A stretch of 9,662 nt of DNA from an uncultured Collinsella sp. (GTDB lineage: Bacteria; Actinomycetota; Coriobacteriia; Coriobacteriales; Coriobacteriaceae): positions 1 to 9,662 of the forward strand of contig CALGZY010000253.1 in the NCBI GenBank assembly GCA_937934355.1. The letters run 5' to 3'. Each line of letters opens with the position of its first letter. The stretch's first letter is position 1. The notes below the pieces were generated by a model. The model did no database searches. It was not told the origin of the DNA and was given only the letters and a program-made list of their open reading frames with translations. The translations under genes were made by a program, and so were the position numbers. Shown one piece after another: positions 1-8,211 of this stretch.

Positions 1-29
1 GACCCGCCGGCGAGGATGATGCCTTTCAT
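1..29 (-). CDS. rmlA: Glucose-1-phosphate thymidylyltransferase, N-terminal tip only (partial at window edge)
   Basis: Read on the minus strand from the ATG at 29-27, the nine complete codons give MKGIILAGG, and the last two bases begin a tenth codon compatible with Ser. This is the characteristic start of RmlA/RfbA, the nucleotide-binding glycine-rich loop of the sugar nucleotidyltransferase fold. RmlA joins glucose-1-phosphate and dTTP to make dTDP-glucose, the first step to dTDP-L-rhamnose. Only the first residues lie in the window, so the call rests on a short but very distinctive motif. Other nucleotidyltransferases such as GalU begin differently, although some related sugar-1-phosphate nucleotidyltransferases share this loop. 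A good ribosome-binding site precedes the ATG. The gene runs leftwards out of the window and is divergent from the acyltransferase gene. Confidence 0.8.
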
Positions 30-37
30 ATAATCCG

Positions 38-43
38 TCCTCT
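38..43 (-). promoter_or_regulatory. Ribosome-binding site of rmlA
   Basis: The minus strand reads AGAGGA here, eight bases before the ATG at 29. It is a near-consensus Shine-Dalgarno sequence at a normal distance, and it fixes the start of the partial rmlA gene. Confidence 0.7.
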
Positions 44-134
44 ACAATCGAAAATAGTTATAAATCGAGCGGTTAGTAAGAGTTTGATATTCTATTAAGT
101 TAATCCTTCTCAATATTAACGAAAGAAGCAATTG
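44..134. other. Divergent intergenic region between rmlA and the acyltransferase gene
   Basis: This AT-rich stretch of about 90 bases separates two genes transcribed away from each other, so it should hold promoters for both. On the plus strand TTGATA at 84-89 resembles a -35 box, but no good -10 lies 16-18 bases downstream. On the minus strand TATAAC at 62-57 resembles a -10 box, but the matching -35 position is poor. I therefore call no individual promoter. A weak AG-rich stretch (GAAAGAAG, 121-128) serves as the likely ribosome-binding site for the plus-strand gene. Confidence 0.4.
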
Positions 135-1163
135 ATGAACAACCGCAAGGACACAACCCGTAGAGACGACATAACGAACGTGAGGGCCCTTGCAATATTC
201 CTTGTAGTCCTAGGCCACAGCATTATTCTGTATTCAAGTGCGTGGGGATATTATCCAACTGAACAAAAATCAATTCTGTTGGATAATCTCAAATTCTTAA
301 TAAACGGAATCCAGATGCCCTTGTTCTTTTCGTTGTCTGGCTTTTGTTTTTTATGGAGCTGGAATCGATCAAGCGATTTTATCAGTCAGATCATTAAAAA
401 AGCCCAACGCTTAATTATCCCCTATATCATGATTGGAATATGTTGGCTCTTCCCCATCAGGATGCTCGTTAAGTATCCCTATTACAATGGCCTAACTGTA
501 CCGCACATCATCTTTAAATCAATTCTGTTGGGCGAAGACAACGGTCACCTTTGGTTTCTCCCGACTCTTTTTTTCATTACAGCAGCCACGTCGTGCATCT
601 TTCAAATACTCGAAAAGAGCCCTCTAACAAGTTTTAAGGTTCCGATAGTTTTCGGCGCTTCAATTTATCTTTACCATTTTGGAATACCATCAGCGAACAG
701 ATATATCAATTTGGCAGAAGCAAATGCAATATGGTTTGCGCTTGGCCTAACAATCCACTACTTGGAAGCAAACAAATGGTTCGAGAGCTATAAAAGGCGT
801 AAAAGCATATCAATAGTCCTAATACTATTATTCCTTGTAAACTTACTAAAACAAGTGGTGCCCCCCATTGCTTCCACCGCCCTTACTTGCATGGCGCTTG
901 CATCAATTTATTGTGTCATCCCCCAAAAGGCAAACCTACTAACCGAAAAGATTAGCAAAAACAGTATGGGAATATATCTTTTTCATTCTCCACTGGTTTA
1001 CATTTCTTTTACCTACTGGCCCAACATAGCCCCAATGGCGATGGCAGCAATTAACCTGATTGGATTTGGATCAGTCGCCTATATGTTGACGAATCTAATT
1101 CGAGCCACAAATATGGGTTGGATAATCGGAGAAACGCCAAAGGCACCACACGATAAGAAATAG
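135..1163 (+). CDS. Acyltransferase 3 family membrane protein, probable polysaccharide O-acyltransferase
   Basis: This 342-residue polytopic membrane protein belongs to the acyltransferase 3 family (OafA/WecH/NodX-like). Members move acetyl or other acyl groups across or at the membrane onto sugars. The N-terminus has the family signature: Arg17 followed by the conserved His28 in the run ALAIFLVVLGHS. Next come the QMPLFFSLSGF segment, the LWFLPTLFF segment and the C-terminal SMGIYLFHSPLVY segment. About ten hydrophobic helices are visible, and the length is typical for a stand-alone member without an SGNH domain. I prefer the ATG at 135 to the TTG immediately before it, because GAAG at 125-128 is then six bases upstream. 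It is the only clear plus-strand gene. It faces the pyruvyltransferase gene tail to tail across 25 bases in which I see no terminator hairpin. Its codons look more AT-rich than those of its neighbours. The acceptor sugar cannot be read from sequence. Confidence 0.88.
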   Translation: MNNRKDTTRRDDITNVRALAIFLVVLGHSIILYSSAWGYYPTEQKSILLDNLKFLINGIQMPLFFSLSGFCFLWSWNRSSDFISQIIKKAQRLIIPYIMIGICWLFPIRMLVKYPYYNGLTVPHIIFKSILLGEDNGHLWFLPTLFFITAATSCIFQILEKSPLTSFKVPIVFGASIYLYHFGIPSANRYINLAEANAIWFALGLTIHYLEANKWFESYKRRKSISIVLILLFLVNLLKQVVPPIASTALTCMALASIYCVIPQKANLLTEKISKNSMGIYLFHSPLVYISFTYWPNIAPMAMAAINLIGFGSVAYMLTNLIRATNMGWIIGETPKAPHDKK

Positions 1164-1188
1164 GGAAAGCAATAGCCAAGGAATACAG

Positions 1189-2220
1189 CTAATTAAACTG
1201 TTTCTTCCATTTATCGATGCTCGTCCAGGGAAGATTAATCTCAGTTTTAACGGGATGGTTTACCCAATCAGCTAATTTATGGAGATAGCCGTCCTCGCGT
1301 TCAAGAACGGGAAGTCCCGTGTCTTCACCGATCTGGCGGGCTCGATTATCAATTGCAATAATTAGAGAGCGATGTCCTCCATTTAAACAGCGGATGCCCG
1401 CATGGAGACGCGTCCCCACATAATCAAACTCCTCGGTTTCAATTACACGATTAAGCTCTTCGATATTGGGGGCTATGACATTAAATTGCTTCAGATCGAC
1501 TATTTGATCAAGACACCAATCAACATCATGGCTTCCTTGAATCCAAATCGTTACATTTTCGTATTCCGACGACAGCAATTCCAGCATCTTACGGTCACGT
1601 TCCGCATCGAAACAATAATCGGTAATTGACGTAACAAGGTTTTTAGAACGCTTAGAGGATATCTCGAGTTGCCTAGATGGGGTTAACGACCACATGGTCG
1701 GACATGCGGTATTAAGAACATTCTCTATGCCAATAGAGTTAAGCCTCTTCTTAGTCATTTCATCTCGAACACTATGAAGATATTCATCAGATAGCAAGGT
1801 TTTATAGAACTTCTTTGTATAGGCGTCGATAGCATCGTCCACCCCAATATCAGACATGCCCACGCCGAACAAAACAACATTTCTATTATTGCCCAACCGC
1901 TTGGCAAGCGCCCATTGCTGCTGATCAGCCATATGCGTATACAGAATATTGGTGCCGCACAACAGCTTTACGTATTCAGGATACATTTCAAGCTCTTTGG
2001 AATAATAGTGCGTTGCCACATGGGGCAACGCACCGCCAAAGATTTGATCCGCGATACAGCCGCAGGCATCCATGATCACATGGTCACCAGAGTTCTCGCT
2101 TCCCATAGCCGTATCCAAAAGGAGATAGCGTTCTTGCTTAACACCATCGGATTTTTCATCGTGCCTGCGCGATGTCGCAGAGGCTTTAAGTAGCTGAGTC
2201 CATTGGTTAAAGCGCGCCAT
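1189..2220 (-). CDS. Polysaccharide pyruvyl transferase family protein
   Basis: This 343-residue soluble protein has features of the polysaccharide pyruvyltransferase family (PF04230; CsaB/EpsO/WcaK type), which puts a pyruvate ketal on a sugar using phosphoenolpyruvate. Near the N-terminus GSENSGDHVIMDA (residues 40-52) matches the family's conserved Asn-x-Gly-Asp loop. VRDEMTKKRLNSIGI (151-165) matches the central S/V-R-D...L...G motif. GTRLHAGIRCL (269-279) matches the C-terminal R-L-H-A motif before the nucleotide-like pocket. The length is normal. The ATG at 2220 overlaps the stop of the glycosyltransferase upstream (TAATG, one shared base), and GGAG lies seven bases before it inside that gene, so translation is probably coupled. 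It is the last gene of the minus-strand cluster. The likely role is to make the exported polysaccharide anionic. Some family members have other roles, so the ketal activity is an inference. Confidence 0.85.
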   Translation of the reverse strand: MARFNQWTQLLKASATSRRHDEKSDGVKQERYLLLDTAMGSENSGDHVIMDACGCIADQIFGGALPHVATHYYSKELEMYPEYVKLLCGTNILYTHMADQQQWALAKRLGNNRNVVLFGVGMSDIGVDDAIDAYTKKFYKTLLSDEYLHSVRDEMTKKRLNSIGIENVLNTACPTMWSLTPSRQLEISSKRSKNLVTSITDYCFDAERDRKMLELLSSEYENVTIWIQGSHDVDWCLDQIVDLKQFNVIAPNIEELNRVIETEEFDYVGTRLHAGIRCLNGGHRSLIIAIDNRARQIGEDTGLPVLEREDGYLHKLADWVNHPVKTEINLPWTSIDKWKKQFN

Positions 2221-3785
2221 TAGTTTCTCCGAAATAAACGTTTGAGTAGAGCACCGTGACCGCCTTCGACGCCCGTCGAAGCAGAAGGCTGAAACGGTTC
2301 ACAATAATCATCAGATAGGTTAAAAACGGCAGACACGCTGCATGCGCCACTTTCAACCGAACGAACAACAGGATGAGCGTTGCGAGAAGGCGAAAGACAG
2401 ACTAGTTGGCTTAGCTCGGCGACACAAAGCGGATTCTTGCCGTCTTCCGCAAAAGAGTATATATGAATGCGAAGATAGGCCTCTTCATCATCATTTAAAA
2501 ACAGCGGAACATGCCCCGCAAAATGGCCGTCCCTAGATTCAAGACTAATCCAGCGAATATCAGACTGATCATCGGCACGCCAAACAGCCGCGCGAACATT
2601 CACAGGCATCAAAGCCGACTCAAAACGCACAGTCAAATCAACAGAAGAAGCTTGAATGAGCGTTTGAGACATGGCAGACGATCGCAATCGAGCATCAGCG
2701 AGATGATCGCTGAGCAAGAAGACCTTACTTAGTTCTTCGGTTTTTAGCACATTCCCGAAGGCGGACTTCCCGCTAACCAAGGATGGCTCTTCATTCAGAT
2801 AACGTGTAAAGGCCTCGAAGAACATTTCATTTTCACGCTCAATCGACGTGCAGCTAAATCGATTAGGCGAATCGCATTTTGAGCCTGAAAGAGCCTCAAG
2901 AATAGAAGAAGCAATGCCGCAAGCAGAGGGCTCAGCGAGGTGGATGGTGCCCTCCGGAAAGTCGAGTAGATTATTCTCACGGTTTATTTCAATTACCGAG
3001 AGCTTCGATGCAAGCATTTCGAAAGGCAGGCGAGAGGGATTAGTCACGCTCAACGATACGCCGGCAACACACTTGGCATAAAGCGAGGCGCATTCATCAG
3101 CGGTCAAGATGCCGAGGCTGCGTACACGTGGATCACGAATGGGAGGCATTGCGTCTTCGCCGTATAAATATACGACAACTGCATCGTCGAGCTTGAGAAG
3201 CAATTTAATTGCATCAAGCAACATGCCAGACAAACGCCGATCCTTATTGGATTGATAAATAGCACAGACGGCATACTCTCTGCTTAGATTTTGTTCCTGT
3301 GCAGTATATATATCGCTAACGCCAAAATCACAATATGGGACTTCATGCGAATAATAGGGTTCAACTTTTTTAGAAAGCCATCTGCCTATTGTTATGGGGT
3401 TTAGTTCATAACGATAACTTGCTTCGGCATTTAGATACATCTCCCCCATCGGATAGAACCAAGGTTCAAAATCCTGAATGAAGTAGAACTTATGGGCGCA
3501 CATCTGCATAGATGCAAAGTGCGCCGTATTCCAAGCGGTGGCGATTACTGCAAAAAAATCCTCGGGCACACTCGGAGCCACACGAACTTCTTTAGGCGAA
3601 TAACCAAACCAATCCTTTATTTCGGTCTGAACTCTATGAGCACTTTTGTATGCTTCACAGCCCGGCATAATGTAAAAGTATTTCTCATATCCGCGAGAAT
3701 CTAGAAAGGAAGCCTTGCTGCAGATGGTTCGAAAGCCGCCAGAACCCTTTGCCGGCGGAGATATTATCCAGGCAATTTGTTTCAT
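2220..3785 (-). CDS. WsaF-like GT4 glycosyltransferase, probable rhamnosyltransferase, with extra C-terminal domain
   Basis: The 521-residue protein has the two-lobed GT-B layout of the WsaF family, whose namesake is a rhamnosyltransferase of S-layer glycan synthesis. The N-terminal lobe holds the distinctive FIQDFEPWFYPMG motif (103-115). A linker follows with YCDFGVSDIY (151-160). The second lobe has CAIYQSNKDRR (174-184), VVVYLYGED and the donor-side NPSRLPFEMLASKLSVIEIN (249-268), in which Glu256 is the usual nucleotide-sugar contact. After about residue 375 comes a further stretch of roughly 145 residues with alternating hydrophobic strands (SVDLTVRF, AYLRIHIYSF), not expected in a minimal WsaF. 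The protein ends in a basic tail (LKRLFRRN) that could touch the membrane. The ATG at 3785 is nine bases after the stop of the tandem GT2; the only Shine-Dalgarno-like sequence is a weak GAGTG. Rhamnose as donor fits the neighbouring rmlA but is not proven. Confidence 0.82.
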   Translation of the reverse strand: MKQIAWIISPPAKGSGGFRTICSKASFLDSRGYEKYFYIMPGCEAYKSAHRVQTEIKDWFGYSPKEVRVAPSVPEDFFAVIATAWNTAHFASMQMCAHKFYFIQDFEPWFYPMGEMYLNAEASYRYELNPITIGRWLSKKVEPYYSHEVPYCDFGVSDIYTAQEQNLSREYAVCAIYQSNKDRRLSGMLLDAIKLLLKLDDAVVVYLYGEDAMPPIRDPRVRSLGILTADECASLYAKCVAGVSLSVTNPSRLPFEMLASKLSVIEINRENNLLDFPEGTIHLAEPSACGIASSILEALSGSKCDSPNRFSCTSIERENEMFFEAFTRYLNEEPSLVSGKSAFGNVLKTEELSKVFLLSDHLADARLRSSAMSQTLIQASSVDLTVRFESALMPVNVRAAVWRADDQSDIRWISLESRDGHFAGHVPLFLNDDEEAYLRIHIYSFAEDGKNPLCVAELSQLVCLSPSRNAHPVVRSVESGACSVSAVFNLSDDYCEPFQPSASTGVEGGHGALLKRLFRRN

Positions 3786-3794
3786 TTAAAGCAC

Positions 3795-6176
3795 TCAAAT
3801 CGCTTCGTAGTCAAAAGGATCGAACTTATATAACGCTGCGCGCTTGGGATCTCGAGAAAAGTTAACGGAGAACCATGGATCTCCCTCAGAGAAACGCTCG
3901 GACCAGTTATGCAATAATCGTGCCTTATCCTCAAAATGCTTATGAGAGCGAGATTTACTATCAAGGGATTTGTCAACACATGCCATATGGTAGAGACATG
4001 CCTCTGGTGTATAGATCACTTTTAACCCAGCTTGAGAAGACTTGAAGCAAATATCAACATCCGAATAGTCAAGAAGATACGACTCATCAAAACCACCCAG
4101 ACGATTAAAATGTTCGCGTGAAATAGCTAAACAGACACCACTCACCGCCGATACATCCCTCACGGTCAATGGCAAATAGATATAGCCCGGAGAAGAGCGA
4201 TGAATGCCTTGCGACAGGTTGACGATTGATTCTCCAACATAAGACAGGCCTGCCTGCTGCACAATGCCGTCAAGATCGCACGTCATTGTTCCAACGACGC
4301 CAACATCCTCTCGTTGAGAAAAACCGACGAGAGTCTTTAGCCACGAGGAGTCTAGTGCCTGAATATCGTCATGAATAAAGACGAGTTGCTCGCCACGCAC
4401 GGCGAGAGCACCGGCATTTCTCCACACAGATATATTAAAGGGGTCATCAAGCGCGTGAACGATATAGCGACAACGAAGTCCAGAGACCGATTGTTGAACA
4501 GCGGCTTCCGCATCCTGCGAGCACACGAAAACAACTTCAAGATCATCAAAATCGGTGTCATTGATTGAAGATACAAGAGTCGAAAGAACCGAAGAATTGC
4601 CGCGGGTGGTAACGATTAATGAACAGGACTCAGATGAAGGAACATCATAAATGGGGCTATAACGAAAAGCACGATTATGAGAATTGACCACAGTCGCCTT
4701 GATACCGCATCTATCAAGGTGCTCCTGAACCGCTTTTATTCCAGCAAGGGTTGCATAGGGCTTACTATCGGAATTACCCGCAGTCGAATTCTCGCTTATT
4801 CTCCAGTGATACAAGATTTTAGGAACGTGATGGATCGTCCCACCAAGTTCGGCAATCTTCAGCACCATGGCATGGTCTTGGGCGCCATCCAACTCGCTGT
4901 TAGAAAGGTCAATTCTGTCTAAACATGCCCTCTTAATAGTAAGAAGGTGGCAAATATAATTATTGTCTCGAGCCATATCAAGACTAAAATCCGGCTTAAA
5001 AGTAGGATGAGCCAAGGACCCATCAGGCAATAGCTTATCTTCATCACAGTAGAGAAGATTAATATCCGAATTTTGATTTAGAGCGTGTGCATACTCAAAC
5101 AAGATATTCGGTTCGAGAACATCATCATGATCGAAAAAGCAAAGGTAGTCTCCCTTGGCCATCTTGATTCCGACATTGGTGTTCTCAGTGATACCTAGAT
5201 TGCCCTCAAGATTAGTCACTTTAATTCTAGAGTCTGCAGTCACGTACTCGGAAACCAAGTCGCTAAGTCCATCGTAATCTGGCGTAGAGTTAACCAGGAT
5301 GAGTTCCCAATTCGAATACGTCTGAGCAATGACAGAATCAGCCATATCCCTGAAGAAATTCAAGGGAGTCTTATATAGAGGAACGATGATTGAAAACAAG
5401 GGCTGGTATGCAAATTTTATTTGCGCTTGTACCCGCGAATCGGATCCAGTCAATCTGCGCCCAGAAAACCAGGACAAATAACGGGGTTGATCGAATGCAC
5501 ACGCATGATTCCGATCGGCCTCATCCAAAAGCTCTTTAAGCATATCTTTCTTTAGATTGATAAACGTATCTAGATGACCAGAAGCCCTGTGTATGCAAAT
5601 GCACAGGCTATCCCCGACCTCAGGAATATGAAGAGAGAAATTTATTAGACCAGGATTCGCATCGGCTATTAAGTTATTAAATAACAAAGATTCCCCAACA
5701 ACGCAGGCTTCTTCATTAAAAGCGATAATACGATCACCCTCAAGGCAATCAGTACCCGATAGAACACCTCTAACGATTACGCCATCAACGCAGGGAATAA
5801 AGCTCTCAATTTGGATAGAAGCGAGCGCATGCACGCCAGAACGGTCAATATTGCGAAATCGTCCACAATGCTCCGCGTGCAGCAAGCCGTTAACTTTCGA
5901 CTCAATCGAAAACTTGCCAGGATTGATGCGGCGCTGGTAAATTACATTATCTCCGCTAAAGAAAGAAAGAGATTGGTCGACACCAAAATCGACAAGGACA
6001 ACAACAAATTCAGTCTCTGAAAAAGGGATGATTCTTGCGGGCAGAATTTGCCCATTAGGTGATAGCGACTCAACAGCATCAGGAAAAACGGATACGGCTT
6101 CATACAGTAGATATAGCTTGCCGTCGCCACGGCAATTTAGCTTATTGTTAAATTCGGTATTAAAAACTATGCCCAT
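3795..6176 (-). CDS. Tandem-domain GT2 glycosyltransferase with N-terminal accessory region
   Basis: This 793-residue protein carries two GT-A (family 2) modules. The first begins at FSIIVPLYKTP (about 261) and has SVIAQTYSNWELILVN, the metal-binding FDHDD (348-352) and a QDHAM acceptor-side motif near 433. The second begins at SLIVTTRGN (about 519) and has FIHDD (600-604), then GGFDESYLLDYSDVDIC ending near 710. Both keep catalytic-site acidic residues, so both may be active and add two different linkages, as in bifunctional chain-elongating enzymes. Residues 1-255 form a strand-rich region with no motif I recognise. No membrane segment is visible, so the enzyme should act at the cytoplasmic face. 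I chose the ATG at 6176: it falls one base after the stop of the DUF2142 gene (TGATATG), with GGAAAG ten bases upstream. A TTG at 6197 would add seven residues and overlap that gene. Sugar specificity is unknown; polymers with rhamnose backbones often use such enzymes. Confidence 0.87.
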   Translation of the reverse strand: MGIVFNTEFNNKLNCRGDGKLYLLYEAVSVFPDAVESLSPNGQILPARIIPFSETEFVVVLVDFGVDQSLSFFSGDNVIYQRRINPGKFSIESKVNGLLHAEHCGRFRNIDRSGVHALASIQIESFIPCVDGVIVRGVLSGTDCLEGDRIIAFNEEACVVGESLLFNNLIADANPGLINFSLHIPEVGDSLCICIHRASGHLDTFINLKKDMLKELLDEADRNHACAFDQPRYLSWFSGRRLTGSDSRVQAQIKFAYQPLFSIIVPLYKTPLNFFRDMADSVIAQTYSNWELILVNSTPDYDGLSDLVSEYVTADSRIKVTNLEGNLGITENTNVGIKMAKGDYLCFFDHDDVLEPNILFEYAHALNQNSDINLLYCDEDKLLPDGSLAHPTFKPDFSLDMARDNNYICHLLTIKRACLDRIDLSNSELDGAQDHAMVLKIAELGGTIHHVPKILYHWRISENSTAGNSDSKPYATLAGIKAVQEHLDRCGIKATVVNSHNRAFRYSPIYDVPSSESCSLIVTTRGNSSVLSTLVSSINDTDFDDLEVVFVCSQDAEAAVQQSVSGLRCRYIVHALDDPFNISVWRNAGALAVRGEQLVFIHDDIQALDSSWLKTLVGFSQREDVGVVGTMTCDLDGIVQQAGLSYVGESIVNLSQGIHRSSPGYIYLPLTVRDVSAVSGVCLAISREHFNRLGGFDESYLLDYSDVDICFKSSQAGLKVIYTPEACLYHMACVDKSLDSKSRSHKHFEDKARLLHNWSERFSEGDPWFSVNFSRDPKRAALYKFDPFDYEAI

Positions 6177-6177
6177 A

Positions 6178-8211
6178 TCAGCAACACTTTCCAACAACTA
6201 AAACAAACTCGCAAATCGTAGCCAAAGTAAACGGGAATACGAGGCATATCAATATGAATCGTTTGCTGTCCCCAAAGACCAAGCGGCTCTGGTTAAGAAT
6301 AAACGATAGGCACGGAACCAGAAGCGGCAAAAGGTAGCGACTCTGGCAACCATTAACTGTCCCCAATCCAACGGGAGTAAAAGACACATAAAGTGCAGTT
6401 GCCACCAAAATCACCGTAAACAAAAACACAAATGAGGCCCAAAGAAATTGTGCGAGACCAATATGATTAACGCTAATCGAATCGGCCGAAAAAAGCCCAA
6501 ACAACAATAGGCAAACAGCTGGAAGTACCTGAACCAACCCACGGATTGCATTTACAGAAATCTGAGCAGCAAGCGATCCAAGGTATGCAAAGTTCAATGC
6601 ATATCCAGAAGAGGTTATCGGATTTAAATAATAAGTTGAAAAATAATTGGCGAGTATTTCCGCGTAGCGCAATGGATCGGCGAGAATGAAAGCGATTTGC
6701 TGACCAGAGTTAACATCGGAGCCGCCTCGCATATCGCCAACGTTAGATCCGCTGGCCGTTGAAAACAAGAACGGAAGCGCAAAGGAGGCAAAAGCAATCA
6801 AGCCCAAAACAAACACGGCGGCATAGTAATGAACTCGTTGCTTCGAGCCCGCAAAACGATTACGCGGAACCATAAAGAAAAGACCGATTATCGGAAAATA
6901 CACAGCTTTGACTGCGAGTCCTAAAAAGGTAAATAAAAATGCGAGTGCTATATTGCGAACTGTAAATTCATTTAAATCACCCCATGCATACCTCAAAAAA
7001 TAAGCAAAACCGAGAATGATAAACGAAATGAGCCATGCATCATATGAGAAACATGACGCAAGAAAGATCGAAGTTGGCAGCATTCCCACAAAAGCAAATA
7101 GTCCCTTTTTTGAGGGCGTGACCTTGATTGCAATGGCAATTGCAAGACAGTAACTAAATAAATTGCAAATCCGAGCGAATTGAATCATAGAAGAAAAATC
7201 GAAATGCAGAAGGCGAGCGAGCCAAAGGCCAATTGCCGATGGAATATACCCAATGCTGCTAAGCGTATAAACGAATTCTTCATGCTTGTTAACTTGCACA
7301 TGACCAGAAGCGATATCAGATCTATAGGAGCCATTCAACTGCCTAGCATGCTCAATAATTTCCGCTCGATCAAAATGGGAAAGAGAGGGCTCTTCATAGC
7401 CCTGTGCACGACGGACCGCTTCGTCAGTAAATTTAATATCCGTATCAGTTTTTTGAGTTTCAAATAAATAAGATGTCGAAAGGGCATTGGAATAGTGAAT
7501 TTGATCATCCCATGAAATACCCGTCGTTATCGGAGTGCTCACCACAAGGAAAACACCAATTGAGAATGCAGCGATAAAGAAAGCAACAGGAAGGGCAGAG
7601 TTTCTCTTTCGAATGCCCGAGCAAGCCGTGAAAACCGAAGTTATGATTACCAGCAGGAAATAAACAACAGCATTAATGAACCCATTCACGAATGCAATCG
7701 TAGAGCAGCCAAAAACAATAAAGAATGCGATAATCAGCAGGGAAACGTAGTCGGTAGCCTTGACCCTCGCCGAAGCAGAATGGAACAACGCTTTCAGAGA
7801 AAAGCCACTTTGGAATAAATAGAGTATTGCGCAATAGGAAATCAGAAAAAAGAATATGAGCCGCTTTTTATTCCAGTCAGCAATATTCGAGAAATGAGAA
7901 GCCGGCGAGCCAAGAACGGTACAGCCCTCCCAGATGACCGCCACAGCAAATGCCGCAAGCAACAGGACTAATAATTGAGCGCAGCGACCAGAACAGTTGT
8001 CACGCTTTTTTTCATCATCTGAGGAAAGGAAGACACAATATGATTGCCAAATGGCAACATCTACAACGACGCAATAGAGCGCTAAAACAAACAGCTGTGA
8101 GACAGAGTGGTTCACATAAAAGTGCTTCATGCACAGAAGCTCGACAATAAAGAGAAGAGCAACGAAGACGGCTTTCATTATTTGCTTTTGGTTTACGCAT
8201 CGAGACAACAC
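6178..8211 (-). CDS. DUF2142 family polytopic membrane protein, candidate GT-C-type glycosyltransferase
   Basis: The 677-residue protein has about 14 hydrophobic helices. Features of the DUF2142 family are visible: an acidic pair in an outside-type loop (GISWDDQIHYSNALS, 232-246), SSIGYIPSAIGLWLARLL (318-335), FSYDAWLISF (388-397), SGQQIAFILADPLRYAEIL (502-520) and the near-C-terminal GCQSRYLLPLLVPCL (621-635). The family has no settled biochemical role. Its layout of loop Asp residues between helices suggests a GT-C enzyme using a polyprenyl-phosphate sugar. The first 225 residues, with six or seven helices, precede the usual start of the family core. The start is uncertain. The GTG at 8211 follows AAAGGTGA at a slightly long distance. 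The ATG at 8178 would give 666 residues starting MKAVFVALLF, with a poor ribosome-binding site. It sits downstream of the GT2/DUF2304 pair, which could supply its lipid-linked donor. Confidence 0.8.
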   Translation of the reverse strand: MLSRCVNQKQIMKAVFVALLFIVELLCMKHFYVNHSVSQLFVLALYCVVVDVAIWQSYCVFLSSDDEKKRDNCSGRCAQLLVLLLAAFAVAVIWEGCTVLGSPASHFSNIADWNKKRLIFFFLISYCAILYLFQSGFSLKALFHSASARVKATDYVSLLIIAFFIVFGCSTIAFVNGFINAVVYFLLVIITSVFTACSGIRKRNSALPVAFFIAAFSIGVFLVVSTPITTGISWDDQIHYSNALSTSYLFETQKTDTDIKFTDEAVRRAQGYEEPSLSHFDRAEIIEHARQLNGSYRSDIASGHVQVNKHEEFVYTLSSIGYIPSAIGLWLARLLHFDFSSMIQFARICNLFSYCLAIAIAIKVTPSKKGLFAFVGMLPTSIFLASCFSYDAWLISFIILGFAYFLRYAWGDLNEFTVRNIALAFLFTFLGLAVKAVYFPIIGLFFMVPRNRFAGSKQRVHYYAAVFVLGLIAFASFALPFLFSTASGSNVGDMRGGSDVNSGQQIAFILADPLRYAEILANYFSTYYLNPITSSGYALNFAYLGSLAAQISVNAIRGLVQVLPAVCLLLFGLFSADSISVNHIGLAQFLWASFVFLFTVILVATALYVSFTPVGLGTVNGCQSRYLLPLLVPCLSFILNQSRLVFGDSKRFILICLVFPFTLATICEFVLVVGKCC

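Noticed and set aside
568..866. Runs of seven T and six C in the acyltransferase gene as phase-variation tracts
   Set aside because: These runs are short for slipped-strand switching and the reading frame is intact; other seven-T runs of the same size occur elsewhere in this AT-rich window.
1164..1188. Bidirectional terminator between the convergent genes
   Set aside because: The 25-base gap has no stem of useful length and no T or A tract pair.
7180..7467. 95-codon plus-strand open frame opposite the DUF2142 gene
   Set aside because: It lies wholly antisense to a gene with clear family motifs, and its translation shows no domain-like pattern or ribosome-binding site.
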